Assembly: GCF_030272615.1 (NCBI RefSeq)
Contig: NC_081409.1
Location: forward strand, 532,124,291 to 532,188,290
Source: Cryptomeria japonica
Taxonomy: Eukaryota > Streptophyta > Pinopsida > Cupressales > Cupressaceae
Reading direction: 5' to 3'
Length of the DNA: 64,000 bases
Under the pieces are notes generated by a model that was given only the letters and a program-made list of their open reading frames with translations, was not told the origin of the DNA and did no database searches. The translations under genes were made by a program, and so were the position numbers. Of this stretch, positions 11,767 to 21,626 are shown in pieces. Within the stretch, counting starts at the first letter, position 1; every line of letters starts with the position of its first letter.

Positions 11767-12047
11767 TTGAGAGTGCTAATGTGAAAGTTGATGAAGGAAA
11801 TGAGTATCAACCCAGATGCTTCGGATATGATTCAGATGATCAGGATGTTAGTGTAGATAAAGGAAAGCAAGTGCAAACCCATAATCAAATTTAGATTGCT
11901 CTGAAAAAGCCTGAGAATGAAGGAGAAGAAAGTTCTAGTGTAGAAGAAAGAGTTTAGGATTCTGAAAATTATGAAAATCGGAAGACTCCCAGGTATGTAA
12001 GGTTAAATCATTCAAAGAATTAGATCATAGGTGATAAGAATAAAGGT

Positions 12048-13107
12048 GTGATGACTAGGAGAGGAATTGTTGAAGAGTATTGCTTGATTTCTAAGATTGA
12101 ACCTAAGAATGTTGATGAAGCTTATAAAGATGAAAATTGGGCTAAAAAGATGGAAGAAGAATTGAATCAGATTGAAAAGAATAATACATGGATTCTAGTT
12201 CCCAAACCTAAGGATAAGAAGGTAATTGGAACTAAATGGGTGTTCCAAAATAAATTGGATGAAAAAGGTGAAGTTGTCAAGAATAAGGAAAGATTTATTT
12301 GTAAGGGTTATTCTCAGATGAAAGGTATTTATTTTGAGGAGACCTTTGCTCTGGTAGCTAAAATTGAAGTTGTTAGATTACTTATTTCTTGTGTTTCTTA
12401 CAAAGATTTCAAAGTGTATCATATGGATGTCAAGTCAACCTTTCTTAATGGTGAGTTGAAAGAAAAAGTTTACATTGAGAAAATAGATGGTTTTCAGTGG
12501 ACAAATCAGAAAGATATGTTTTTCAAGTTGAAGAAAGCACTATTTGGATTAAAGCAAGATCCAAGAGCTTAGTATGCCAAATTGGATAGGTATTTGATGA
12601 AGCTTGAATTCAATAAAGGTACTGCTCATAGTAATTTGTACTTCAAGATTGATAATGATAACATCTTAATTATTGAATTTTTTGTTGATGATATTATTTT
12701 TGGTGGAAATGATAGTTTGTGCAAAAAGTTTGTTGATGATATTCAAAATGAGTTTAAGATGTCTATGATTGGTGAGATGAAATTCTTTTTAGGATTGGAA
12801 ATTACTCAGCTGGATAAAGGTATTGTGCAAAAAGTTTGTTGATGATATTCAAAATGAGTTTAAGATGTCTATGATTGGTGAGATGAAATTCTTTTTAGGA
12901 TTGGAAATTACTCAGCTGGATAAAGGTATTTTTATATCTCAATCTAAGTATGTGAAGGAATCGTTGAAGAAGTTTGGTTTAGATGATGCAAAGCCTATTG
13001 GTACACCTATGGTGATTGGATGTAAGTTGACAAAGGATTATGACTCTCCGAAAGCAAATCAGACTAGATACAAATCTATGATTGGTGGATTATTGTATTT
13101 GACTTAG
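12048..13107 (+). pseudogene. Copia element C: reverse transcriptase with internal duplication
   Basis: The RT is recognisable from NNTWILVPKPKDKKVIGTKW through VYHMDVKSTFLNGELKEKVY to the catalytic FVDDIIFGGND box at about 12679-12711. Directly after it, 12717-12822 is repeated without any visible change as 12823-12928. The 106-bp duplication shifts the frame. The thumb region (SQSKYVKESLKKFGLDDAKP) follows in the second copy. One further stop is at about 12570. The RT would copy element RNA in virus-like particles; this copy cannot. Confidence 0.88.
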
Positions 13108-13739
13108 ACTAGACCATATATTATGAATGTTGTTTGTCTTGTTGCTATATTTCAAGATGATCCTAAGGAATCTCATGTTGTTGTTGTTAAGATATTTTTT
13201 AGATATTTGAAAGGGATAGTTGATTTTGCTTTGTGGTATCCTAGAGATGATGTCTTTACTTTGAGTGCTTCTACTGATGTTGATTGGGTAGGTGATGTTG
13301 ATGATAGAAAGAGTACTAGTGGTGGTGCATTTTTCTTGGGTAAGAGATTGGTTTCATGGATGAGTAAGAAGTAGAATACTATCTCTTTGTCTATGGTAGA
13401 AGCTAAATACATTGTTGCTGGTAACAACTATACTCAGGTGATGTGGATGAAGCAGATGTTGAAGGATATCAGAGTTATTTTTATGAGCCTACTGCTATAT
13501 ACTGTGATAATTCAAGTGTTATTAACATTTCTAAGAATTTGGTTTTGCATTCAAAGACCAAGCATATATCTATCAAGTTTCATTTCTTGAGAGAAAAGGT
13601 GAATGAGAAGGAAGTCAGATTGGAGTATGTATCTACAAAGGAACAAATTGTAGATATCTTTATGAAGCCTTTTCCTAAGGATACATTTGAGTATCTCAGA
13701 GAGAAGCTAGGGGTAATTACCCCTCCTGATGAGATCTAA
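13108..13739 (+). pseudogene. Copia element C: RNase H
   Basis: Type 1 copia RNase H following the RT. Recognisable blocks are VVVKIFFRYLKGIVDFALWY, STDVDWVGDVDDRKSTSGG, SWMSKK-stop-NTISLSMVEAKYI, and the end region CDNSSVINISKNLVLHSKTK with TKEQIVDIFMKPFPKDTFEY. The frame shifts near 13470. The stop at 13737-13739 is the likely natural end of the polyprotein. Confidence 0.85.
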
Positions 13740-14048
13740 GATGCACAGATTTGCATCAATCTAGTGGACCACATAGATATCTTGTAATCTAGATTGATGA
13801 GTGAGGTTGTCACTCAAGGGGAGTAGTCAGTGGTGTGTTTTAGATGTTCATAATTATGAGAGAGAGTTTGTTCTAAGGGGGAGATAATAAAGATTTGTGT
13901 TGTATGTTCCTTTGGCATTGATGTCAAAGGGGGAGAGAGTCATGTGAAAAACTGCTATATCCTCTGTTGATCTCAGGGGGAGATTGTTGGTTATTAATTT
14001 CTTTCTTTGCATTGATTGTTTTTCACATTCATATGTTACCATCAATAC

Positions 14049-14061
14049 CAAAGGGGGATAT
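14049..14061 (+). other. Polypurine tract of element C
   Basis: CCAAAGGGGGATA immediately before the TGTTGG start of the 3' LTR. It is the same arrangement as in element D at 54247-54259. Confidence 0.7.
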
Positions 14062-16662
14062 TGTTGGATATTATTGAGAAGTTTGTTGGAATGATGTGTT
14101 GTCATTGATGTCAACATATTCTTTTGTCTATTCTAGTGTTGTAGTTAGATTAAATGAGTTGGTTTGGCTAGTGTGATGAAGATGAGATGTTGCAGTTTAA
14201 TGGGTTTTGTGATAAGTATCTCTAGTTGACATAGCTTAAGTTTCAGAGGTTTGCATGATGATTATATCAAGTTGTGAGGTTCGATATTGACGTTGGTTGT
14301 TCAGTTGTTCATGTTCTTCAATGTTATGGTTTCTACTCTTCATTGCTTTGTAATTACAATATCTTGGTTTGTGGATTTGGCAGAGTGTTTAGAACATTGG
14401 TATATGTCCCCAATTCAAATGGTTTGTGATTTGGAGGTCCACAAGTGAATCTTTCAATTTAACAGTCAGTTTTGTGTGTGTTCTTGAGGTTCGATATATT
14501 GATGATGATGATTCTAGTAAGTGGTAATGGTGTGGTTGTTGTTGTGGTGATTCATGTTGCTTGTGGATGTTTCTAAATAATGTTCTATCTGTGTTGATGG
14601 TCTGCATTGATCATTGTGCACGTTGTATATACATGTAAATTTCATCTTAATCAAAATAATCAATTAGAAATCAAGGGAAATCATGAATCCCTATCTAATC
14701 AAAGAATCAAACAAACAAGACAATGAAATAATGCAATATCAAATAGGAATTAAAATAATTCAATGAAACTCCCTATTCCAAGATTGCATATCGCTTCCAT
14801 TGCTCTTCTCTTCTCTATGGCATGATGGCTCTTAGCTATTGCGTTGATAACCTGCAAGTGACACAAAGATTCAAAGTTCGTGATTATTAAAAATGGAGAT
14901 TGGATGCTTAATTTATAGATAATTGGAGAAGATTGATTGAAAGGTGGAACAGATTGATCAAGAGGTGGAACTCAGGTGAGCTCACATGAAAATTGATAGT
15001 TGAATTGCTGATTGAAGGAGTGAAACTCAAAAGATTGAATAGATTAATTGAGTCAACTGATTGAGAAAAAGTTGATTGAAGGAAGAAAAAGAATGATTGG
15101 TGGAAATAAAGAAGATGACAAAGAAAGCTTAATTTAGAAAAAGCTAACTAAAAGATGGAAATAGAGATTGCAGAGATAATGATTTAATTAATAAATTTAG
15201 CATGTGCTTGCATTTAGATTTAGATTTTCAATTTAATCTTTGCATGATATTTATTCAAAAATTGAATTTATTAATTCAATTTAGTATTTGAATATATTTA
15301 GAACTTGACTTTGATTTTCAATTTAGTTTTTGAAATCATGCACATGTAATTGAATTTAGAAGAAATTAGAAGAATATGAAATTAAATGAAATTAGAATTT
15401 GAGGATTTGGAAATGGAAGAATTAATTAGTTAATTAAATAATTTAAAGAAACAATTTAATTATTTAGAAATTGAATTTAATTAAATAATAAAGATTATTT
15501 AATTTAAAGGATTAAAATCACAATTAATTAAATAATAAATATTTATTAATATTTAGAAAAGGGTTGAATGATTAGATGATGATAGGATTGAATAATTAGT
15601 AATTTATTTAAATTGGGGAATTAATCATAATTAATTAAATAATAAATATTTAATTAATATTAGAAAATGATTAAATGATCAAATGATGATAGAATATAAG
15701 AATAGAATAAATAGTAAGATGGTAAGGAAATATGAAATTAGAAGAAATACAAGGATTAGAAGAATAAGATTAATTAACTTAATTAAAGAATTAAAGAATT
15801 ATTTAATCAATTGGAGGAATAATTAGCACATGATCAATGAGACATTTTTAGGTGTCTACACACGTTTTTGATCATTTTCTTGATCCAGTTGTGTTCTTCA
15901 TGTTATGCAACATTCATGATGATTGTAGCATGTTGCGGATGTTCGAGGCATAATTCTTAGCATTTTTCTTGTTTGTGGTGTTGGTTTAGGTCCAGACTAT
16001 ATCTTAGCCGACATTATTTTAGTCTTCATGTGTTGTTGTAGCGTGTGAGGTTATATTCTTGTTATTTGTGTTGAGGGTTGAGCTGACCTTGAAATATATG
16101 TTGATGATTTATATAAATATATGTAATATTCATTTGTGAGATGTATCTGTGTTGTATCTGTGAGTGTGTGATTGAGTAAATGTGTGAGCAAATATTTTGA
16201 TCTTTCGGAAGTGTGAAGGAAGTGTGTCGCAGAGAAGATCAAACGGTGCTTAACTGGCACTGTAACCAAACATGAGGAGATGCTATTTTATCAGTTCATG
16301 ATCCTCCAGATGTAATCCAAATGTTTTTGTAAGACAGTGAGTCTTTCTCAACATTGTAGCCCTTCTTGTTTTGTGATTTGAGCAATGAGCTCTAGGCAGT
16401 GTGCCTGAATGCATGTGCATTCCCCATTGTAATATTTTATTTACTCCTAATAAGGTATTATCTCATTGTGGGTAGGTTCCCACCATGGTTTTTCCCTTAA
16501 CCGGGTGTTACACGTCAAAAATCTTGGTGTTATGTGTGTTATTGATGTGGTAATGGTTTGTGCTTTCATTGTTAATTATCAAATCAGAATTTAAGTTTGA
16601 GTTGTGTAGGGTTTGTGGGAAAACATATTCCCCCCTCTTAGTTTGTTTCCTTGTTGCCAACA
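14062..16662 (+). mobile_element. 3' LTR of element C (interrupted by a solo LTR)
   Basis: Starts TGTTGGATATTATTGAG after the polypurine tract and ends CCTTGTTGCCAACA. It spans 2601 bp, but without the nested 1237-bp solo LTR and its extra 5-bp target copy it is about 1.36 kb, close to the 1.14-1.16 kb LTRs of element D. The R/U5 part at 16330-16530 shares GAGCTCTAGGCAGTGTGCCTG and CCCACCATGGTTTTTCCC with the D LTRs. Confidence 0.8.
14624..15860 (+). mobile_element. Solo LTR inside the element C 3' LTR
   Basis: Begins TGTATATACATG and ends GGTGTCTACA, giving the short imperfect terminal inverted repeat TGTATATAC/TGTAGACAC. It is flanked on both sides by CACGT (14619-14623 and 15861-15865), a perfect 5-bp target-site duplication. 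It has no ORF. The inner 15180-15830 is very AT-rich, with repeated ATTAATTAAATAATAAATATT blocks. A single LTR with an intact TSD is the usual product of recombination between the two LTRs of a full element. Orientation is not certain. Confidence 0.82.
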
Positions 16663-16667
16663 TCAAC

Positions 16668-16887
16668 AACATCCCATAAATCTTAATCTATTAGAAGATC
16701 CTCCATCTTCAACTTCCACATCTCAAATTACTTCCAGAAAATTTCTCCACCTCTATTCTCACTGATGAACTTGCCATTTGAAAATTCTTGAAATAAGATC
16801 AAAAAGTATCTTCTACACAAGCTCCTACTCGAATCTAGATTTGTTCAAAAAATCCAACAACACACAACTAAAACCAAAGGTGATCAG
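16668..16887 (-). pseudogene. Copia element B: gag N-terminus and leader
   Basis: Continuation of element B beyond the element C insertion. Minus-strand codons in frame with 8867 give a gag N-terminal region with FEMWKLKMEDLLID, interrupted by two stops (TAA each). The leader then continues to the PBS at 16888. Confidence 0.75.
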
Positions 16888-16901
16888 GATTTGATACCAC
16901 T
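16888..16901 (-). other. Primer-binding site of element B
   Basis: Minus strand AGTGGTATCAAATC next to the LTR end at 16902; the copia TGGTATCA core is intact. Confidence 0.75.
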
Positions 16902-17529
16902 TGTAAGGAAGTTAAGTATAAAAAAAACTTCTTAGACTAACCTTGAGAGAAGAGTAATGCAAACCTTTTACATATCTTTTCAATAGTTACAAAAATTAAT
17001 GTATCGCAATCATACCACAACTTAATGATTTACATGGGGAAAATCCTTTCAGGAGAAAAACCCCACACTCTAAATTTTTTTCCAATATATTATTCTGAAA
17101 TTAACAATAGATTACAATATACTTGCAGAGAAAGATTCTTATAGGAGTATCACCAATAGAGATCCAAAGGCAAGTCAACAGCTAATGACTTTGATTAATA
17201 CATCACACTACATAGTTGTAATACAATGCCCGTATAATATAGGGTTGCCTTCTATGGAAAACAAAGTTCTCAAAATATCCACCATTAAATCTATGACCTA
17301 ATGGTAAATGGTCAAGATTTACAATGATAAATTAGAAGTGAAATTTTGTTTCAAACCCCTAGTGAGGTGCACTACCCCCTAGACCCCTAGTCGGTCACGG
17401 GACCAAGGCCGACAAGAGGGGTACCCCTTGCAATCCTCGGGTTGAAGGATTTTCCCCCAAACCATTGTTGCTCATGTATCAACAGTAACATTTGTATCAT
17501 TGCAAGGTTGAGATGTCATTTTCCTAACA
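16902..17529 (-). mobile_element. 5' LTR of element B
   Basis: On the minus strand it starts TGTTAGGAAAATGACATC (17529 side) and ends ACTTCCTTACA at 16902, giving terminal inverted repeats TGTTAGG/TGTAAGG. At 628 bp it is unlike the LTR family of A, C and D. It contains a GC-rich segment at 17355-17455 (CCCCTAGACCCCTAG and a GGGACC cluster) standing out from the AT-rich surroundings. Confidence 0.65.
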
Positions 17530-18190
17530 CCTATCACTAGGCTAACTCTGAATTTAAGACAACAATTTCAAGTTGTACTAAAGTCTAAACCAATTATTTT
17601 TCTTTCTTAGAGGAGTTCTAAAATTCAATGGCATTCAAGGACAAAAAAAAAATAGTAGAAGACTGATTTGGTCTGTGTAATACATGTGTGTGTGTGTGCG
17701 CGCACACGTGTGCCATCTTAGGTACGTGAGCTGAGTTTTAGCATGCCAATTATAGAGTTATAAGGTGTTTAGTATCCATCTTAAATCAATTCAATGCCAA
17801 ATAAATTTCTATTAGAGGAAACCCATCCTTCAAAATACATTTTAGAGATGGTAATCCTCCATCCAAGAGCTATTGGAATTTCCATTCCTAAGTCTATTTG
17901 GTTCAAGTGCAAGTACTTTGTCATTGTGCAAGGTACTCATGAGATGATACTTAATAGTGATAAGAAAGAGGGTTGTACTCTTCCTAGTCACCAAGCAAAC
18001 CATGGAAAACAATAAACTAAAATTTAGGGATTTTAAGGTAAGAAAAGCATGTTGTGAAGGGCTCATGTGAGAGCACATTACTTTTGAGTTGTGCCAAATT
18101 AGCAAAGATAATAAAGTTGTTAAATAACTAATTTATATATGTATGAATATAGAGTTGTATTTTATGCCCACACTCCACATGCATTCTCAA
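17530..18190. other. Spacer without recognised gene
   Basis: No supported coding region. A short alternating purine-pyrimidine tract (TGTGTGTGTGCGCGCACACGTGTG) is at about 17686-17712. The short ORFs in both strands resemble nothing I recognise. Confidence 0.5.
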
Positions 18191-20050
18191 TAAAAGTTTT
18201 ACATCAAGGTTCTTACACAAGCAGATTAAGTAGTAAATAAGTTGTAAACTATTAATGTGTGGTGAGGAAACCAAGAAACAAAAAGAAAGTTGTTATATTA
18301 AAAAAATTCTAGTTATTTAATTTAATTTAATTTTAACTATTTCATTTAATTCATTTAAGTTATTTAATTTAATTCAATTTAATATAACCTTATTTGATTT
18401 AATTTAATTTAATTTAAGTTATTTAATTTAATTTTTTTCTTAAACAATTCTTAAATTTAATTAGATTAAATTTTATTATGTTATTAGGGCTAAGTTGTTT
18501 GGCCCGTGCATAGGCATTCTGAGCGGCTCGTGTGTTTGGTGTTGTTGCATGGGTGTTTGGGGTGTTTTGTTAATACAATCCACGGGGGCTTCACTGACTA
18601 GGCAATATTATATCACGTGCATTCATATTGGGGGGTTTAATATTTAAAAAAATAAGCTCAATATATTACCTATTTGGTGAAAATAGGGGGGTTTTTAATT
18701 CGGGCTATGAAAAAATGCAATATATGGTCAAAATAGAGGGGGTTTTAATTTGGGTTGTGTATTGGGAGGGGGTGACAAAAAACAATTTTAGTGCAATATT
18801 TTTTGAAAATAGGGGGATTATTTATTATGCCACGAACGCACGTGCTATAACCCAGGTTCACTAAGTGAAGCCCCCATGATACAATCACCCCATAAATGAC
18901 ACCATCACAAATAAAAGTTTTACATCAAGGTTCTTACACAAGTATATTAAGTAGTAAATAAGTTGTAAACTACTAATGTATGGTGATGAAACCAAGAAAC
19001 AAAATGAAAAGTTGTTATATTAAAAATATTCTAGTTATTTAATTTAATTTAATATAACCTTATTTGATTTAATTTAATTTAGAATTTTCATTTTAATTTT
19101 TTAATTCTTAAACAATTCTTAAATTTTAATTAGCTTAAATTTAATTATGTTATTAGGGCTAAGTTGTTTGGCCTATGCATAGGCTTTCTGAGTGGCTCGT
19201 GTTGTTGCGTGGATGTTTGGGGTGTGTTGTTAATACAATCGACCCATAAATGACACCATCAAAAATAAAAGTTTTACATCAAGGTTCTTACACAAGCAAA
19301 ATAAGTAGTAAATAAGTTGTAAACTACTAATGTATGGTGAGGAAACCAAGAAACAAAATGAAAAATTGTTATAAAATTTATTTTAATTCATTTAAGTTAT
19401 TTAATTTAATTTAACCTTATTTGATTTAATTTAACCTTATTTGATTTAATTTAATTTAAAAAAAATTAATTTAATTTAAGTTATTTAATTTATTTTTTTA
19501 TTTTTAAACAATTCTTAAATTTTAATTACCTTAAATTTAATTATGTTATCAGGACTAAGTTGTTTGGCCCATGCATAGGCTTTGTGAGCGGCTTGTGTGT
19601 TTGGTGTTGTTGTGTGGGTGTTTGGGGTGTGTTGTTAATACAATTGGTCCATAAATGACATCATAAAAAATAAATGATTTACATCAAGGTTCTTACACAA
19701 ACAAATTAAGTAGTAAATAAGTTGTAAACTACTAATGTATGGTGAGGAAACCAAGAAATAAAATGAAAAGTTGTTATATTAAAAATATTCTAGTTACTTA
19801 ATTTAATTTAATTTAATTCAATTAAGTTATTTAATTTAATTTAACCTTATTTGATTTGATTTAATTTAGAATTGTTTGATTTAATTTGAGTTATTTAATT
19901 TAATTTTTTTAATTCTTAAACAAATCTTAAATTTTAATTAACTTAAATTTTATTTTGTTATTAGGGCTAAGTTGTTTGGCTCGTGCATAGGCTTCCTGAG
20001 TGGCTTGTTTGTTTGATGTTGTTGTGTGGGTGTGTAGGGTGTGTTGTTAA
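18191..20050. repeat. Four-copy AT-rich tandem repeat (unit about 355-415 bp)
   Basis: Copies start near 18191, 18911, 19266 and 19671 with TAAAAGTTTTACATCAAGG (the fourth reads TAAATGATTTACATC). Each has a long TTTAATTTAATTTAA tract and ends with TTAGGGCTAAGTTGTTTGGC ... GTGTGTTGTTAATACAATC. Copy 1 is lengthened by the MITE at 18581-18878; without it the unit is about 414 bp. Part of the unit (AATTCTTAAACAATTCTTAAATTTTAATTA) recurs at about 57430-57470 and 57620-57650, so related sequence is dispersed. No coding potential. Confidence 0.85.
18581..18878. mobile_element. Short non-autonomous DNA transposon (MITE), hAT-like by TSD
   Basis: A 298-bp insertion in copy 1 of the tandem repeat. The left end CACGGGGGCTTCACT and the inverted right end CATGGGGGCTTCACT differ at one of 15 positions. 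It is flanked by perfect 8-bp direct repeats ATACAATC (18573-18580 and 18879-18886). Neighbouring repeat copies 2 and 3 show the empty site with a single copy (TACAATCGACCCATAAATG and the like). An 8-bp duplication is characteristic of hAT-superfamily insertions. The interior has G-run motifs (AAAATAGGGGGG) and no transposase. Confidence 0.85.
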
Positions 20051-20720
20051 CACTGGGAGAAGCCAGTTTTTGGAGGTGGTTGTGGAGGTTTCAACTGTGT
20101 GTTGGGGGTTTGTTTAGTGCTTGCAAGAGTACTTGGATTTGGGGCTATGGTGTGGGGTTTTCTTTATTTGTGTTGGGTTGGGTGGTGTTTTTTGGGGGTG
20201 GGCTTTGAGGAGGTGTGGGTTTTAGCTTTTTAGTTTTGTTTGGAGTTAAAGTTTCCTCTTTGGTGTTTGGCTTCTTTTTTGTAGACCTTGCATGGTTGTG
20301 CATGATGGATCTTTGAGGTAGGATATCCTATATAAAGATATGTTGGTTGGGGGTTCGAAGGGAACAATAGAGGTGTTGGAGAAAGTTCTTCTCAAAGTTA
20401 AGAATTTTGGCCTATGAAGGTAAATGGATGTTTAGCTCAAAGTGATCATTGGCCTGTGTTGGTGATTCAACTAAAGACTGTAGATGAGAATGTTACCTAC
20501 TTGTCTAAGCACGCTTTGATCTGCAAATTCATGAAGATCCAAGTTCTGTTGTCGCCAATTTCAATTGGACTAATTGTGAGACAACCCCTACAAAACTTAT
20601 CCATTTTGTATCTCACATACTCTGAGATTGGCTGACTTGACTCGTAAGTCGTGTCATTTTTTATGTTTTCATTAAGCATCTTTTTACTTTTTGAAGTTAG
20701 CTTCTATTTTATGTTTTTCA
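20051..20720. other. GT-rich segment and spacer
   Basis: 20056-20280 is strongly G+T biased on the plus strand, with runs GGTGGTTGTGGAGG, GGGGGTTTG and TTTTTTGGGGGTGGG. The remainder to 20720 contains a 73-codon ORF (20414-20635) that I do not recognise. No conserved domain is evident. Confidence 0.45.
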
Positions 20721-20930
20721 TGCAGGTCGGGTTTTAAAACCTAAACTGCATGTTTCATCCTTTAGGCTTGTACATTGGGTTTTAAAACCCAAAGTGCAAG
20801 CCTTTTGTTGCTTTTATGCAAGTCGAGTTTTAAAACCTGACCTGCAGGTCTGCCTTTTGTGCAGGTCAGGTTTTTGACCTGCAGGACCTTTCTTTCCAAA
20901 TGGTAGGTCAGGTTTTAAAACCCGACCTGC
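20721..20930. repeat. Palindrome array 1: five units at about 40-48 bp spacing
   Basis: Five imperfect palindromes lie at 20721-20750, 20765-20802, 20817-20846, 20861-20882 and 20903-20930. The shared design is a GGTTTTAAAACC core flanked by GGTCRG / CYGACC-type arms; unit 2 pairs at 17 of 19 positions. Centres are about 48, 48, 40 and 45 bp apart, separated by differing pyrimidine-rich spacers (for example CTGCCTTTTGT). It is not a prokaryotic CRISPR: unit sequences diverge and there is no cas context. Related arrays are at 21233-21622 and 39616-39930. Confidence 0.85.
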
Positions 20931-21232
20931 TCAATGCACAAGATGCATTTATTACACCTGTTTAACCTTTAAAGTATGTTTTTTAAGGTTATCATTTATC
21001 ATTTTTAACTTGTAGTTTTCATTCCTTAGCTCTACGACACCGATTTTCTTTGAGCAAGTGCAGGAGCTTGTAATTTTGGTTTGTTTTGATCGATTTGTGA
21101 CGATTCTAGGTAAGTTTAAAGTGTTTTTCTTTGCTTTTCTCCTTCATCTTTCTTTTATGCAATTAGGGTTTCATGTTTCTTCCGGTTTTTGTTGTTCTTT
21201 TTCTTTATTTTTCTTTTGTGATGGGTTTTGAG

Positions 21233-21622
21233 TGTCAGGATTTATTTTCTTGACATTCTTTTTTATTTGTAATCAAATCCCAGGTCGGGTTTTTAAAAAC
21301 CCGACACTCAATCATTCTCCTATAGACGGGTCAGAGTTTGAAGTTTGACCTGCATGAATCTTTTCTTAGAGCAGGCTGGACTTCAAACTCTGACCTGTGC
21401 ATTTACCTTCCCTTCGCATGTCGGCATTTAAATCCTGACATGTGAAGTGTGCCTTCCCCTTTAGGAAGGTCGAAAAATAAAATCCGACATGTCATTTGAT
21501 TCTTTTGAAGAGGCAGGTTCGAAAATATTTTTCGACCTGCCAGTTCATTCTACCCTTAGGTAGGTCGGGTTTTGACAATTAGGGTAGGTCATATGGCATG
21601 TCAAGTTTTAAAACCCGACAGG
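21233..21622. repeat. Palindrome array 2: about nine units at 41-52 bp spacing
   Basis: Units lie at about 21233-21256, 21284-21305 (a perfect 22-bp palindrome, GTCGGGTTTTTAAAAACCCGAC), 21328-21353, 21373-21402, 21418-21443, 21459-21489, 21512-21541, 21550-21587 and 21599-21622. Units 3 and 4 are also near reverse complements of each other (GTCAGAGTTTGAAGT). The array ends a few bases before the CWC22-like coding fragment. A strong splice-donor-like TAGGTAAGT is at 21109-21117 and a CAG acceptor-like site lies just before the fragment, so the array could sit in an intron; that is inference only. Confidence 0.85.
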
Positions 21623-21626
21623 ACAA

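Larger units (their letters stand above)
8868..16662 (+). mobile_element. Copia element C, inserted in element B gag
   Basis: A complete but decayed Ty1/copia element: 5' LTR remnant, PBS, gag, protease, integrase, RT, RNase H, polypurine tract and 3' LTR, all on the plus strand. The 5 bases before it (TCAAT, 8863-8867) and after it (TCAAC, 16663-16667) match at 4 of 5 and are the likely target-site duplication. Removing the element and one copy of this repeat rejoins the element B gag in frame, which confirms the insertion boundaries. The 5' LTR is abnormal: its left part is a tandem repeat unlike the 3' LTR start. Confidence 0.85.

Noticed and set aside
20414-20635. Host gene fragment (73 codons)
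   Set aside because: Contains a SDHWP-like string seen in some LINE endonucleases, but nothing else supports this; not assigned.
20721-21622. CRISPR array
   Set aside because: Spacing is CRISPR-like, but units diverge strongly, each unit is itself a full palindrome, and the context is plant transposon DNA with introns; no cas genes.
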